Assembly: GCA_900318565.1 (NCBI GenBank)
Contig: ONLD01000007.1
Coordinates: forward strand, 1 to 55,910
DNA: 55,910 nt
Origin: an uncultured Bacteroidales bacterium
GTDB taxonomy: Bacteria; Bacteroidota; Bacteroidia; Bacteroidales; UBA932
Direction of reading: 5' to 3'
Shown here: positions 35,220-44,549 of the stretch, piece after piece
How the letters are laid out: every line of letters starts with the position of its first letter
Position numbering within the stretch: position 1 is the first letter of the stretch
Translations under genes and position numbers: made by a program
Notes under the pieces: model-generated
The model's database searches: none
The model's input: only the letters and a program-made list of their open reading frames with translations
What the model was told of the DNA's origin: nothing

Positions 35220-36340
35220 CACTATCCGTTGCTCATATTAATTGCAGCCACTTTCAGTTCCATAAGGGAGAGGAGTCCGCTGGCGAAGGGGCGAGATGGG
35301 GTATTGGCCCCCAGAGATGTAGCCATCCTCGATGCCATAAGGGCGATGAGCCTGCTGGCGAAGGGGCGAGATGGGGTGTTGGACCCCAGAGATGTAGCCA
35401 CCCTCGGCTCCATAAGAGGGAGGGGCCCGCTTGCGGGAGGGGTCGCGAAGCGACGCTCTGGGGTCCAATACCCCATCTCGCCGCACTTCTGATAGCTATC
35501 TTGTTCCTGATACCGGCGGAAGCGCAAAGCATCTACTCCCGGCAGCGCAGCGAACTGCACCCCACGCCCCCGCCCGTACCCGCATACGCCGTCTTCGCAG
35601 GCGACACCATACGCTTCGACACCACCGAAAAATACGAACGGATGGACCGCGAACTGATGGCCTTCACCTATATGCAGACCACGACCACGCTGATGCTGAA
35701 AAGGTCAATGCGCTTCTTTGCGCAAATAGTCCCGGTCCTGAAAGCAAACGGCGTACCGGAAGACTTCAAGTACCTCTGCGTCATCGAGAGCAACCTCGAG
35801 CCGAAAGCAGTATCCGTGGCCGGAGCGGCCGGACTATGGCAATTCACCAAAGCCACGGCAAAAGACTTCGGACTGGAAGTCAGCGCCGAGGTGGACGAGC
35901 GATATCACATTGAAAAAGAGACGGAAGCAGCCTGCAAGTTCATCCTCCGCGCATACTCCCGCTTCCACGACTGGACCACGGTGGCCGCCAGCTACAACTG
36001 CGGGATGGGCGGAATGGCGCGCCGTATAGAAGAGCAGAAACGCAGCCGCTTCGAAGACCTCTGGCTTCCGGAAGAAACCACCCGCTACGTGTACCGCATC
36101 CTCGCCGCAAAAATGCTGTTCGAGAAACCGTTTTCCTTCGGCTTCGACGTACCCGAACGCTATCCCTACATTCCTCCCCTGCAAACTGTAACCACCTCCG
36201 ACAGCATCCAGAGCCTGGTAGATTTTGCAGAGCAGTACGGAGTCAGCTACGCCGAACTGAAGCGTGCCAACCTCTGGCTGCGCTCCGACCGGCTGACCAA
36301 CAAGGACCACCGCAACTATAAAATCGCAATCCCCCGCTAA
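35216..36340 (+). CDS. Lytic transglycosylase (SLT, LysM-like tail) with in-frame repeat insertion
   Basis: Cleaves peptidoglycan in the periplasm. The SLT domain (about 185-330) shows VIESNLEPKAVS, GAAGLWQFTKATA and AASYNCGMGGMARR; the C-terminal region (TTSDSIQSLVDFAEQYGVSYAEL) is LysM-like. The ATG overlaps the mnmA stop (ATGA), but residues 16-90 are three copies of a 25-residue repeat (HKG..SAGEGARWG.GPQRCSHPR). The signal-like segment HLAALLIAILFLIPAEAQ comes only after them, with no start codon just before it. Either the gene keeps a long N-terminal extension or its export is broken. It converges with the FAD oxidoreductase. Confidence 0.85.
   Translation: MTLSVAHINCSHFQFHKGEESAGEGARWGIGPQRCSHPRCHKGDEPAGEGARWGVGPQRCSHPRLHKREGPACGRGREATLWGPIPHLAALLIAILFLIPAEAQSIYSRQRSELHPTPPPVPAYAVFAGDTIRFDTTEKYERMDRELMAFTYMQTTTTLMLKRSMRFFAQIVPVLKANGVPEDFKYLCVIESNLEPKAVSVAGAAGLWQFTKATAKDFGLEVSAEVDERYHIEKETEAACKFILRAYSRFHDWTTVAASYNCGMGGMARRIEEQKRSRFEDLWLPEETTRYVYRILAAKMLFEKPFSFGFDVPERYPYIPPLQTVTTSDSIQSLVDFAEQYGVSYAELKRANLWLRSDRLTNKDHRNYKIAIPR
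35261..35482. repeat. 75-bp direct repeats with inverted end, inside the transglycosylase gene
   Basis: The CATAA markers at 35261, 35336 and 35411 are exactly 75 bp apart (25 codons). Two full units and a third, altered one are present. The segments 35290-35316 and 35365-35391 each recur inverted at 35456-35482 with one mismatch in 27, so the block can fold into a long hairpin. Small stems CCCGC/GCGGG and GTCGC/GCGAC lie inside the third unit. The block is free of stops in at least five frames. Confidence 0.85.
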
Positions 36341-37872
36341 AGCAAGCCTGAGGAAGCAGCCACAGCGCAACGGATTCCGTCTATTGCGCTCGAGACTATG
36401 CCGCCGGAATAACCTGCGCCCTCTCCGCAAGGATAAAGACCGGGCATAGAAGGCGCCTCAAGAGTCTCCGAGTCACGGACAATGCGCACGGGCGAAGACG
36501 TGCGGGATTCCACCCCGAGAAGCAATGCGGCATTGGTAAAGTAGCCCTTCATCCTGACCCGCGGGAACACTTTCTGCAGGCGTCCTGCAACCACAGGCGG
36601 CAGCAATTCGTGCAGCGGCGCGCTGATAACTCCCGGGAAATAAGAAGTAGGCGGCATCTTCTTGCTGACGCGTCCAAGGCAGAAATCCTCCATCCTCTGG
36701 GCGGGGGCCGCCATAGGGTTCTGCGCTATGTCCTTAAGGCCGCTGCAGCGCTGCTCATCGCACCAGTCGAACATACGCTTCTCAACACCGTGCTGGAAAT
36801 CCAGCAGCTTGAACGGTCCCTCACCGGGCACGTCCTCGGGTTCAATCTGCACCACCACCCCGGCGTTGGCGAACTTACCGCTGCGTCCGGAATTCGACAT
36901 TCCGTTCAGGACCACCGTACCGGGTTCGGTCGAAGAAGGCACCAATATGCCTCCGGGGCACATACAGAACGAGAACACCCCGCGGCCGTCCACCTGCTCC
37001 ACGAATGAGTACTCCGCCGCGGGAATCCCGGGCTTCCACTGGCCGTGGTACTGGTGGAAATTGATTTTCTCCTGCGGATGCTCCACCCGCACGCCGAGAG
37101 CGAATCCCTTGGCCTCCAGAAGCGCACCGTCAGCGTGCAGCATTTCATAGATGTCGCGGGCCGAATGCCCCGTGGCAAGAATAACTTTGCGGCCGGAGAA
37201 GCTGCGTCCGTCGGCGCAGGAAGCCTTCCAGCCATCAGCGGACGGCTCAAGCGAACACACCCTGGCGCCGAAATGATACTCACCGCCGTGCTCCACGACA
37301 CATTTCCGTATATTCTCCACCACAGCAGGCAGCTTGTCGGAGCCTATGTGCGGATGCGCGTCAATCAGAATGTCCTTCGAAGCGCCGAATGAGACCAATT
37401 GATGCAGCACTTCGCGGATGTCGCCCCGCTTCGAAGAACGGGTATAGAGCTTTCCGTCGGAGAAAGCCCCGGCGCCGCCTTCGCCGTAGCAATAATTGGA
37501 ATCCGGATCCACCACGCCTTCGCGGGACAGGCGCGCCATATCGAATTTGCGAGCGTGGACGTCTTTGCCCCTTTCCAGCACCACGGGCTTCAGGCCCAGC
37601 GTCAGGAGCTTGAGCGCAGCGAACATTCCGGCAGGGCCGGCTCCCACCACAAGCACGGCAGGGGCGTCACTCACATCCAGATAAGGCTCCTGTACGTATT
37701 CGGGCACCTCCTCTCCCGGCCCGTATGCCTCATATTGGTAGCGCCAGACAGGCTCCTTGCGGGCATCCACGGAGCGCTTGCGCAGCACCCATTTCAGTCC
37801 TCCGGCCTTAGCCTCAATCTCCTTCAGCCTCGGCTCCCGCGTCAGCGGGCAGGTAATCTCGAATTCTTTCAT
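36337..37872 (-). CDS. FAD-dependent oxidoreductase (NAD(P)/FAD-binding)
   Basis: 511 residues from ATG 37872. After an N-terminal ~90-residue domain, the Rossmann motif is VVGAGPAGMFAALKLL and then GKDVHARKFDM. Further signatures are NYCYGEGGAGAFSDGKLYTR, LATGHSARDIYEML and a C-terminal GEGAGYSGGIVSSAIDG. The family is common in Bacteroidetes and Firmicutes and is annotated only as FAD-dependent oxidoreductase; substrate unknown. The start was set from the promoter six bases upstream. It lies downstream of addA and may have its own transcript. Confidence 0.85.
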   Translation of the reverse strand: MKEFEITCPLTREPRLKEIEAKAGGLKWVLRKRSVDARKEPVWRYQYEAYGPGEEVPEYVQEPYLDVSDAPAVLVVGAGPAGMFAALKLLTLGLKPVVLERGKDVHARKFDMARLSREGVVDPDSNYCYGEGGAGAFSDGKLYTRSSKRGDIREVLHQLVSFGASKDILIDAHPHIGSDKLPAVVENIRKCVVEHGGEYHFGARVCSLEPSADGWKASCADGRSFSGRKVILATGHSARDIYEMLHADGALLEAKGFALGVRVEHPQEKINFHQYHGQWKPGIPAAEYSFVEQVDGRGVFSFCMCPGGILVPSSTEPGTVVLNGMSNSGRSGKFANAGVVVQIEPEDVPGEGPFKLLDFQHGVEKRMFDWCDEQRCSGLKDIAQNPMAAPAQRMEDFCLGRVSKKMPPTSYFPGVISAPLHELLPPVVAGRLQKVFPRVRMKGYFTNAALLLGVESRTSSPVRIVRDSETLEAPSMPGLYPCGEGAGYSGGIVSSAIDGIRCAVAASSGLL

Positions 37873-37878
37873 ACGCTG

Positions 37879-37886
37879 CAAAATTA
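37879..37886 (-). promoter_or_regulatory. -7 box TAATTTTG for the FAD oxidoreductase
   Basis: Minus-strand TAATTTTG ends six bases before the ATG at 37872 and overlaps the addA stop codon (37884-37886). Confidence 0.55.
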
Positions 37887-40634
37887 CGAAAAAGCTTGGA
37901 CTTCCTCTGCTTTGTCCGAAGCGACATACCACACGTAGCCACGCACGTCGGCATAGCCAAGCTCGCGGTAAAGCTGCATATAGCGGCCCACCTGACGCAG
38001 GTAGGAAGCCCTCTCGGCACCGAATTTATAATCGATAATCACGATGCCGCCCCCGGCTGTCCGGACCACGCGGTCCGGCCTGTGGAGCGAGCCGTCGGAG
38101 CCGAACACCGACACTTCGTTGCGGGAGCTTACGTCCTTCCCGAACCACTCCGGGTGCGCTTTCATCCTGTCGTAGAGCATCTGCCTGTCTTCGGGATTCA
38201 AATTGGCGGGCAGCTGCTCCGGATCGTCTGCAGCAGAGAGTATGGCGTGCAACTCTATGCCTCGCAGGCGCCCGGAGGCCTCGGAGCCGGTGTGGCCGTC
38301 TTCGCCGAAATAATCAGATGCATCCTGGGAGGCCTTGAGGCGGCCGCCCAGCGGAACGGAATTCCAGTGCGAGACAAGGGGCGTGCCTCCTTCGAGGGGC
38401 TTGCGCTCCATAGCGGAGAAATCGTAAGGCTGGCCGAAAGTCTTGTCGGAGCAGCCTCCGCACCAGGCGTAGAGCATCTCGGAGAAATTGCTCCACTCGA
38501 TGGCCTTCCCTGCCTTGAGAGCGGGAATCTTGCCCTTCGCGGGCTCCTTCGCTATGATATGAAGGCTCTTGGATGCGCGCGTCAGCGCCACGTAGAAGAT
38601 ATTGATGTTGTCCACGAGCTGCAGGCGCCTCTCCTCCTCGTATGCCGGGGCAAAGAGGGTGTTAAGAGTAGTCTTGCTTAGAGTCACGGGATAGATGCCG
38701 TCGGCATCGTGGCCGAGGTCGGTACCTCCGCCGTCGAGGCTGCACCAGCGGGTGACGCTCTTGTACAGCACCACCTTGTCGGCGTAGGGGAAAATCACGT
38801 GGGGGAATTCCAGGCCCTTGGACTTGTGGACGGTCATAATGCGCACGGCGTCGGAGTTTTCGGGGGAACCGATATAGCAGTCCGTGCGCTCGTTCCAGCT
38901 CTCAATGAATGCGCGGAGGTTATTGCCGCCGTTCTGTGTCCAGTCCTGCAGCAGGTCCATAAACGCCCCGACATACAAGGTCTCAGCCTCGAATGTGGCG
39001 GGGTCGTAACGCCGGAGCTCACGCAGCAGGCATTCGCAGAAATCCACCAGAGAGTGGTACTGGTCAGGGTACTCCACGCCTATCGAGCGCGCAAGGTAGC
39101 TGCCGACTGTATTGTCCGGATTCTCATAGAAGGTCAGCAGCGAGACCAGACGGCGCACCGTGACGGCGCTCTTGAGGTCAAGTGAGTCGTCGGAAATCAC
39201 GTCCACGCCTTCCGCAATCAGCGCCTCGGCAAGCTGTGCGCCTTCTTTCTTCCCGCGCACCAGAATCGCGATGTCGCCGGGGCGTGCGCCGCGGGAGCGC
39301 ACTTCCGCTACCGAATCCAGCACCGCCTGCACCTGGTCGGAAGTGAAGCTGACACGCACGCACCCCGGCTGAGGCTCGCTGCTGCGGGCAGTCTGGGCCA
39401 CGTTGGAATACATATCCTGCAAGCCCACCGCCGCTGCTGCAAAAGGGAAAAACTCGCTGTTGAAGCGCACCACCTCGCGGGCACTGCGCCAGTTGTCCCC
39501 GGGGTTTTCCACGCTTGCGCCGGGGAACTCCCGCTGCACCTCCCCTCCGAGCAGGCGCCAGTCAGAATCGCGCCACCGGTATATGCTCTGCTTGACGTCG
39601 CCCACGATGAGATTATCCCCCGAGGCGTCGGCGTCCCGCAGCAGCGGCAGGAAATTATCCCACTGCAGGCGAGAGGTATCCTGGAACTCGTCGAGCAGGA
39701 AATGGGCATAGCGAGTCCCCGTCTTCTCATACACGAACGGGGCGTCGGAACCGTCTATTATCTTCTTCAGCAAGCTGTTGGACTCGTCCAGCGGCATTAC
39801 GTTCTTTTCTTTCAGCAGGGCGTCGAATTCGGCTTCGAACTCCCTTGCCACGCCGAGGGCGTAAAGCTGGCCGTCCACGATGGAGGCCGTGGCATAGACC
39901 GGGTATTTCTTCTCGAAGAGTTCCGCGACCTCAGGGTCCGAGAGGGCCTTCTTGGCGGTAGGATACTTGACTCTCTGCCCCTTGGGCACGGAAAAGCCGA
40001 GAGCAGCGGCCTCCTTCTCGAAGGCAGCCATTATGCCGGTACACTTCTTCCTTATAGCGGCAAGCCTCTCCTTTGAGAAAGCCTTCTGCTCGTCCAGGCC
40101 CAGGGACTCCTTCAGAGCACGGTACTCGTCGCTCTTGAGCCGGCCGCCCATCTCCTTCAGCCCGTCGTCCAGCCGGAAGCGGCCGTCGCGTCTTATCTGC
40201 TCAAGGGCGTTGGTACGCAGCCAGCGCACCAGATCGGGCTTGTCCTCCGACACGCCGTCGAGCACCCTGTCCATAGCCTCGGCCACAAGCGAATCCTTGT
40301 CCAGCTCCACCTGGTAGGACGAGAACTGGCCAAGCTCGCGGGCAAAAGAGCGCAGGGTCTGCTGGAAAAACCTGTCTATGGTGCTCACTCCGAAGGCGCC
40401 GTAGTCGTGCAGGATGCGCACAAGATAGTGCCGGGCGCAGGGGTCCGTCCGAGCCGCCTGCCGGAGGTCCTTAAGTATCCTCTCCTTCATTTCCGCGGTT
40501 GCCTTGTTGGTAAAGGTCACGGCAAGCAGGTGCCTGTAGGCGAAAGGATCGTCCGAAGAGAGAAGGTAGTCTATGTATGTGTGCGACAGCCGGTAAGTCT
40601 TGCCCGAACCCGCACTTGCCTTGATTATTTTCAT
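37884..40634 (-). CDS. AddA-like UvrD helicase-nuclease
   Basis: 916 residues. Walker A ASAGSGKTYRLS at residues 6-17 and motif Ia VTFTNKATAEMKERIL begin the UvrD/Rep helicase; DEFQDTSRLQW is motif II and VALTRASKSLHII a late motif. The C-terminal PD-(D/E)XK nuclease has GIELHAIL, RPDRVV and IDYKFG with a following Q/Y helix, so all nuclease motifs are present. With the AddB-like partner it should process double-strand breaks for recombination. Coupled to addB by ATGA. Confidence 0.9.
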   Translation of the reverse strand: MKIIKASAGSGKTYRLSHTYIDYLLSSDDPFAYRHLLAVTFTNKATAEMKERILKDLRQAARTDPCARHYLVRILHDYGAFGVSTIDRFFQQTLRSFARELGQFSSYQVELDKDSLVAEAMDRVLDGVSEDKPDLVRWLRTNALEQIRRDGRFRLDDGLKEMGGRLKSDEYRALKESLGLDEQKAFSKERLAAIRKKCTGIMAAFEKEAAALGFSVPKGQRVKYPTAKKALSDPEVAELFEKKYPVYATASIVDGQLYALGVAREFEAEFDALLKEKNVMPLDESNSLLKKIIDGSDAPFVYEKTGTRYAHFLLDEFQDTSRLQWDNFLPLLRDADASGDNLIVGDVKQSIYRWRDSDWRLLGGEVQREFPGASVENPGDNWRSAREVVRFNSEFFPFAAAAVGLQDMYSNVAQTARSSEPQPGCVRVSFTSDQVQAVLDSVAEVRSRGARPGDIAILVRGKKEGAQLAEALIAEGVDVISDDSLDLKSAVTVRRLVSLLTFYENPDNTVGSYLARSIGVEYPDQYHSLVDFCECLLRELRRYDPATFEAETLYVGAFMDLLQDWTQNGGNNLRAFIESWNERTDCYIGSPENSDAVRIMTVHKSKGLEFPHVIFPYADKVVLYKSVTRWCSLDGGGTDLGHDADGIYPVTLSKTTLNTLFAPAYEEERRLQLVDNINIFYVALTRASKSLHIIAKEPAKGKIPALKAGKAIEWSNFSEMLYAWCGGCSDKTFGQPYDFSAMERKPLEGGTPLVSHWNSVPLGGRLKASQDASDYFGEDGHTGSEASGRLRGIELHAILSAADDPEQLPANLNPEDRQMLYDRMKAHPEWFGKDVSSRNEVSVFGSDGSLHRPDRVVRTAGGGIVIIDYKFGAERASYLRQVGRYMQLYRELGYADVRGYVWYVASDKAEEVQAFS

Positions 40635-43402
40635 CGTCCGCAGATAGCTCTGAAATCACACCACTTACAATCATCAGTATTGTCCGTCCGCACCCAGGGC
40701 ACGGACAGGTCGGAAATCTCCGAGAGCACGGCGTCCAGCTCCGCATCCATCTTGCGGCAGTACTCCTCGTCAAGCTCGTGCGCGATGACGGGATCACCTC
40801 CCATCAAGGCGGCCGGCTTGTAAATGGCGCCGGTGACGGTGCGCCCTGCCGCATAAGCGGCCACGAGGCGCTTGTACAAATACAGCTGCAGGCCTATCTG
40901 GGGCACCTTTCCGGTCTTCTCGTCGAAGTACAGGTCTTCCGGTTCCACCCGGCCGGTCTTGTAATCAACCACCCGCAGAGTCCCCTTCGAGGGGCTGTCC
41001 AGGCGGTCGATGTAACCCACGAAGCTGAAGCCGCCTATATCCATCTTCTCAAGCTTCTCCGTGCCGAGGATACGTATCGCTCCTCCTTCGCGGACCTGCT
41101 CCAGGTCGGCCTTCAGCACGGCCTCGACATAGCCGCAGATTACGTCGGCAAACACCAGGTTGCGGCCCGCCACTTCAAAGGTCTTGAGCTCCTGGCAGAT
41201 GTTCTTTTCCACGATTCCGCGGACCCGCTTCTTGTCCTTGAGGAGCCCTTCCAGCAGGGCGGTATCCAGCTCGCAACGCTCGGGATACAGTTCCTGCATA
41301 GTCTTGTGCAGTACATTTCCGAGCATACCGGCATCGAGCGACTCGCTGACTTCCTTTTCCGCCTCGAGAGCCTCCACCTTGGAATAGAAGAACTTCACGG
41401 GGCAGGTAAGGTAGGATTTCACGGAGCTGGCCGACAGCCTGCCGCCGTGCAGCGCATCCAGGTGGGCCTGCGTCTTGGGGATGGAATCCCCGTCCACGCC
41501 CTTGCCCAGGGGCGCTATGGCTTCGAAATGCTGCACCTTTACGCCGAAATGCATCTCCAGCTGGCGCAGGTAGCGGCTCGGCTCGCCCCCCTTGAGGCCT
41601 TCGGTGCGGGAATCATAAACCATCCAGACCTTCCGCGCCCTCTGGATGCTGCGGTAGAAATAATACGCCCACACGGCATCCTGATATTCATAGGTCGGAA
41701 GTCCGAATCCGCGCCGCAGCTCCGGCGGGATGAACGATGCGCTGACACTGCGGCGGGGGAACACGCCTTCGTTGAAATTAAGTATGATAAGGTTGTCGAA
41801 GTCCATAGCACGCAGCTCCAGCGGGCCCATTATCTGCAGGCCCTGCAGCGGTTCGCCCTGGAACGGCACTGTCGAGGACGAGAGTATCTGGGACAGCAGG
41901 CGGAAAAACGAGATGCTCAGCAGCGGCAGCTCGTACTCCAGCAACCGTCCGAGCGCTTCGTGGCACACTTTTGCAAAATCCAGCTCCAACTCCATCCCGG
42001 GCACGTTTTTCAGCAGAGGCGCCACTGTGGTCAACACATTCTGCAGGTAGCGGCACAAAGCGGCCACCTGCGAAGCGTCGGCCTCGGGGCGCGTGGCGAC
42101 GGGGCGGAAGATGGCCTCGAGCACCGGGTCCCCGGCAAACGCGGACTGGGGAATATAGTAGCGGCGCTCGCGGCGGATGGCGTCGAGCTGACGGGCGCCT
42201 TCTTCTGAAAGCACCGTACGCACTATGGCATTGGAGGCCACGGCCCACACCTGCCGGTGATAGAAATGCCAGTCCGACTCCCGCTCGCGAAGATGCGTCT
42301 GGAGCAGCGCGATGTCGCTGAGCAGAGCCCACATCTGCGAGCCGTCGATAGGATAGCCCATCGTGACGTTAAGCTTGTCTATATGCTCGGGGATTGTGCT
42401 CAGCACGGGCAGGAGCATCTTCTCGTCTGGCAGCACCACGGCCGTCTCAATACCGGGATGGGCGTCGCAGCGGGCAAGGATTTCGGGGAGCTGCTTTGCC
42501 TGGGCTATGCCCCCGGGCACGCTCAGCAGGTTGAACTCCGTATCGGGGAGGCCTTCGGGGTCGGGCTCGAAGACGCTCGGGAATTCCTTGGTGAAAGTCC
42601 CGAGAAACACGGACGACTTGTTGTCGGCATCCCGTATGGCGTCCGAACGGAAGTCCCAGCAGAACTCGCACATCCTGGCTTTGTGCATCTTGCGGAGCAG
42701 CACCCGCTCGCATTCGTTGAGAGCATTGAGGCCCACGAACACGAAACGCCGGACGCCCTCGTGGCGGGCGGCGAAGATGTCTGCGGCGCTCTCCCGCTCA
42801 AGCCGGTCGCAAAGATCCCTGTACATCATTCCCTCGTAGCACAGTCCTTTATCACGCAGAGCCTGACGGAAGTCGCCATAAAGAGGCAGCAGTATCCGCC
42901 AGATGCTGAGAAAGCCCTCTTTCACGGCTCCCGGGGTCAGGAAATGGCGCGTAAAGCGCTGCAGGGCTTCCCTCTGAGGCTCGGTAAGGTAAGACCAGTC
43001 ATCCTGCATCTCCTTTATGTCCGACACGTTGGCGAACAGCTGACCGGGATCCACCAGATACTTGTCGACATCGTCGAAATCCCCGAGGAGGGTGTCGCCC
43101 CAGAAGATGAAGTCGTCAAGAGGCTCCGCCTTTTGGTTCAGCTTCCTGTAGCAGGAATACAGTTCCAGCAGGAGCTGTATCCTGTCCGAAGGGGTCTCTG
43201 AAGTGGTGCGGGCGACGAAATCGTTCATCGTAAAGAGCCTGGGGCTCACTACGGGGCCCCGGCCGGAAGCGGCGACCTCTTCCCCGAGATAGTGCTCGAA
43301 GAAGCGGAGCGAACGCCGGCTGGGGAAAATGAAGCAGAGGGAACTGATGTCAGCCTCCTTGGTATAGTAATGTCTTGCGACTTGTTTCAGGAATGGAGTC
43401 AT
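40631..43402 (-). CDS. AddB-like exonuclease subunit (PD-(D/E)XK, Fe-S)
   Basis: 923 residues. The N-terminal inactivated-helicase region opens with ADISSLCFIFPSRRSLRFF. The C-terminal PD-(D/E)XK nuclease shows GYIDRLDSPSK and VVDYKTGRVEPEDL with QLYLYKRLV. Cysteines at LTCPVKFFY and in the final CKWCDFRAIC are placed as in Fe-S nucleases of the AddB/Cas4 type. Forms the DNA break processing complex with the AddA-like protein. Its -7 box lies five bases before the ATG. Confidence 0.9.
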   Translation of the reverse strand: MTPFLKQVARHYYTKEADISSLCFIFPSRRSLRFFEHYLGEEVAASGRGPVVSPRLFTMNDFVARTTSETPSDRIQLLLELYSCYRKLNQKAEPLDDFIFWGDTLLGDFDDVDKYLVDPGQLFANVSDIKEMQDDWSYLTEPQREALQRFTRHFLTPGAVKEGFLSIWRILLPLYGDFRQALRDKGLCYEGMMYRDLCDRLERESAADIFAARHEGVRRFVFVGLNALNECERVLLRKMHKARMCEFCWDFRSDAIRDADNKSSVFLGTFTKEFPSVFEPDPEGLPDTEFNLLSVPGGIAQAKQLPEILARCDAHPGIETAVVLPDEKMLLPVLSTIPEHIDKLNVTMGYPIDGSQMWALLSDIALLQTHLRERESDWHFYHRQVWAVASNAIVRTVLSEEGARQLDAIRRERRYYIPQSAFAGDPVLEAIFRPVATRPEADASQVAALCRYLQNVLTTVAPLLKNVPGMELELDFAKVCHEALGRLLEYELPLLSISFFRLLSQILSSSTVPFQGEPLQGLQIMGPLELRAMDFDNLIILNFNEGVFPRRSVSASFIPPELRRGFGLPTYEYQDAVWAYYFYRSIQRARKVWMVYDSRTEGLKGGEPSRYLRQLEMHFGVKVQHFEAIAPLGKGVDGDSIPKTQAHLDALHGGRLSASSVKSYLTCPVKFFYSKVEALEAEKEVSESLDAGMLGNVLHKTMQELYPERCELDTALLEGLLKDKKRVRGIVEKNICQELKTFEVAGRNLVFADVICGYVEAVLKADLEQVREGGAIRILGTEKLEKMDIGGFSFVGYIDRLDSPSKGTLRVVDYKTGRVEPEDLYFDEKTGKVPQIGLQLYLYKRLVAAYAAGRTVTGAIYKPAALMGGDPVIAHELDEEYCRKMDAELDAVLSEISDLSVPWVRTDNTDDCKWCDFRAICGR

Positions 43403-43407
43403 ACATA

Positions 43408-43415
43408 CAAATATA
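43408..43415 (-). promoter_or_regulatory. -7 box TATATTTG for addB-addA
   Basis: Minus-strand TATATTTG ends five bases before the ATG at 43402, suggesting a leaderless message. Confidence 0.6.
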
Positions 43416-43424
43416 CCCTAAAAA

Positions 43425-43448
43425 GCCGGATTCTTTCAAGAGTCCGGC
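43425..43448. other. Hairpin upstream of the addB promoter
   Basis: GCCGGATTCTT pairs with AAGAGTCCGGC around a 2-3 nt loop, with one G-T pair. It may assist termination of the porin transcript. The rest of the spacer 43403-43502 holds the addB -7 box and the porin terminator. Confidence 0.5.
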
Positions 43449-43463
43449 GACATTTTCAGAAAA

Positions 43464-43494
43464 AAAAATTTCCCGCCTGGCGCCAGGCGGGAAA
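43464..43494 (-). terminator. Intrinsic terminator of the DASS/porin operon
   Basis: TTTCCCGCCTGGC at 43469-43481 is exactly mirrored at 43482-43494. On the minus strand the stem is followed by an unbroken T run, eight bases after the porin stop: a classic rho-independent terminator. Confidence 0.85.
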
Positions 43495-43502
43495 AAACTG
43501 TC

Positions 43503-44546
43503 TTAGAAACGGATGTAAGTCTCGATCCAGAACTCGTTGTAACCCGGTTTCGGGAGCAACTTGTTGTCGTGGCGGCGATACTCGAGCTGGAAGTTGAGAT
43601 TCTTGTGCAGGCGGAAGTTCGCGATGCAGGAATACATATCGTGGCTCGTCTCCTTGGTGGCGGCGGCACGGAACTCATCCCATTTCAGATATACCTTGAA
43701 CCAGTCGCATACGGGCACGCCGAGGGTGGCGTAGAAAGCGTCGGCGGGGCCGCTCTGCTCCTTCTCGCCGCCGATGGCGGTAGCATACTCTCCGCGGAGA
43801 GTCCAGTTGTGGCGGTCAAACGACAGGCCGGCGCTCACCCTCTCACGCTTGAGAGAATTGCCCTTGGAATCAATCCAGTTGCCTTTCCAACCGAACACGC
43901 CCAGCTTCAGGCCGCTGATGGGCTGCACCTGAATGGTACCGATGATGTCTTTCTTGCCGTCTGCGTCGGCGAGGTTGATGCCCTGGCCGTTGTACAGACC
44001 GAGCTGGTAGTGGAAGAGGTTGTGCTTGTCCTTGCCGACGGGAAGGAAGTCGCCCTGGATCTGGATACCCTGGTCACGGCCGCCCATATTGGCTTCGCCG
44101 AGGCGGTCGCCCATACCGGCCATCTTCTGTACGAGGAAGGAGAAATCGCCTGCTCCCACGTCCCAGGGATTCATAGGATTCTCGAAAGTGAAGGCCCTCT
44201 TGAACTGTCCCACCTTGACGGAGAAGAACTTATACTTGGCCCACTCGATATAGAAATCCTTTACGTGCGGGTTCGTACCGTTGAGCTGCAACTGCACGCG
44301 GTAGTTGAACTGGTTGAAAATACTGCCGTCCACATAGGCGCGGATGAGGCGGGCGTTGAAACCGGGACCGCCGTGGGCGCCGTCAAGGTCGCTGTATTTA
44401 TATGAACCTATTATGTATGCGCCCACCTTGGGCTTGCTTGCAAAACCGGTCTCTTTGTAGCCGTAGTCAGGAGTTTCAGCTTCCTGCTGGGCGAAAGCCG
44501 CAGCAGATGCCAGCAGCGCCGCAGCAATGATGATTATTCTTTTCAT
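43503..44546 (-). CDS. OprO/P-type porin
   Basis: 347 residues; signal peptide ending ASAAAFAQ. A beta-barrel pattern with alternating strands ends in the typical aromatic C-terminus (WIETYIRF). The text ARLIRAYVDGSIFNQFNYRVQ and VKVGQFKRAFTFENP matches phosphate-selective porin O/P proteins. It follows the DASS transporter by three bases, so it may bring the same anion (dicarboxylate, phosphate or sulfate) across the outer membrane. Confidence 0.87.
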   Translation of the reverse strand: MKRIIIIAAALLASAAAFAQQEAETPDYGYKETGFASKPKVGAYIIGSYKYSDLDGAHGGPGFNARLIRAYVDGSIFNQFNYRVQLQLNGTNPHVKDFYIEWAKYKFFSVKVGQFKRAFTFENPMNPWDVGAGDFSFLVQKMAGMGDRLGEANMGGRDQGIQIQGDFLPVGKDKHNLFHYQLGLYNGQGINLADADGKKDIIGTIQVQPISGLKLGVFGWKGNWIDSKGNSLKRERVSAGLSFDRHNWTLRGEYATAIGGEKEQSGPADAFYATLGVPVCDWFKVYLKWDEFRAAATKETSHDMYSCIANFRLHKNLNFQLEYRRHDNKLLPKPGYNEFWIETYIRF

Positions 44547-44549
44547 AAA

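Noticed and set aside
35261-35482. CRISPR-like array
   Set aside because: Only three units directly joined at 75 bp with no spacers, and no cas genes.
40778-42208. 476-codon plus-strand frame opposite addB
   Set aside because: Shadow frame of the AddB-like gene.
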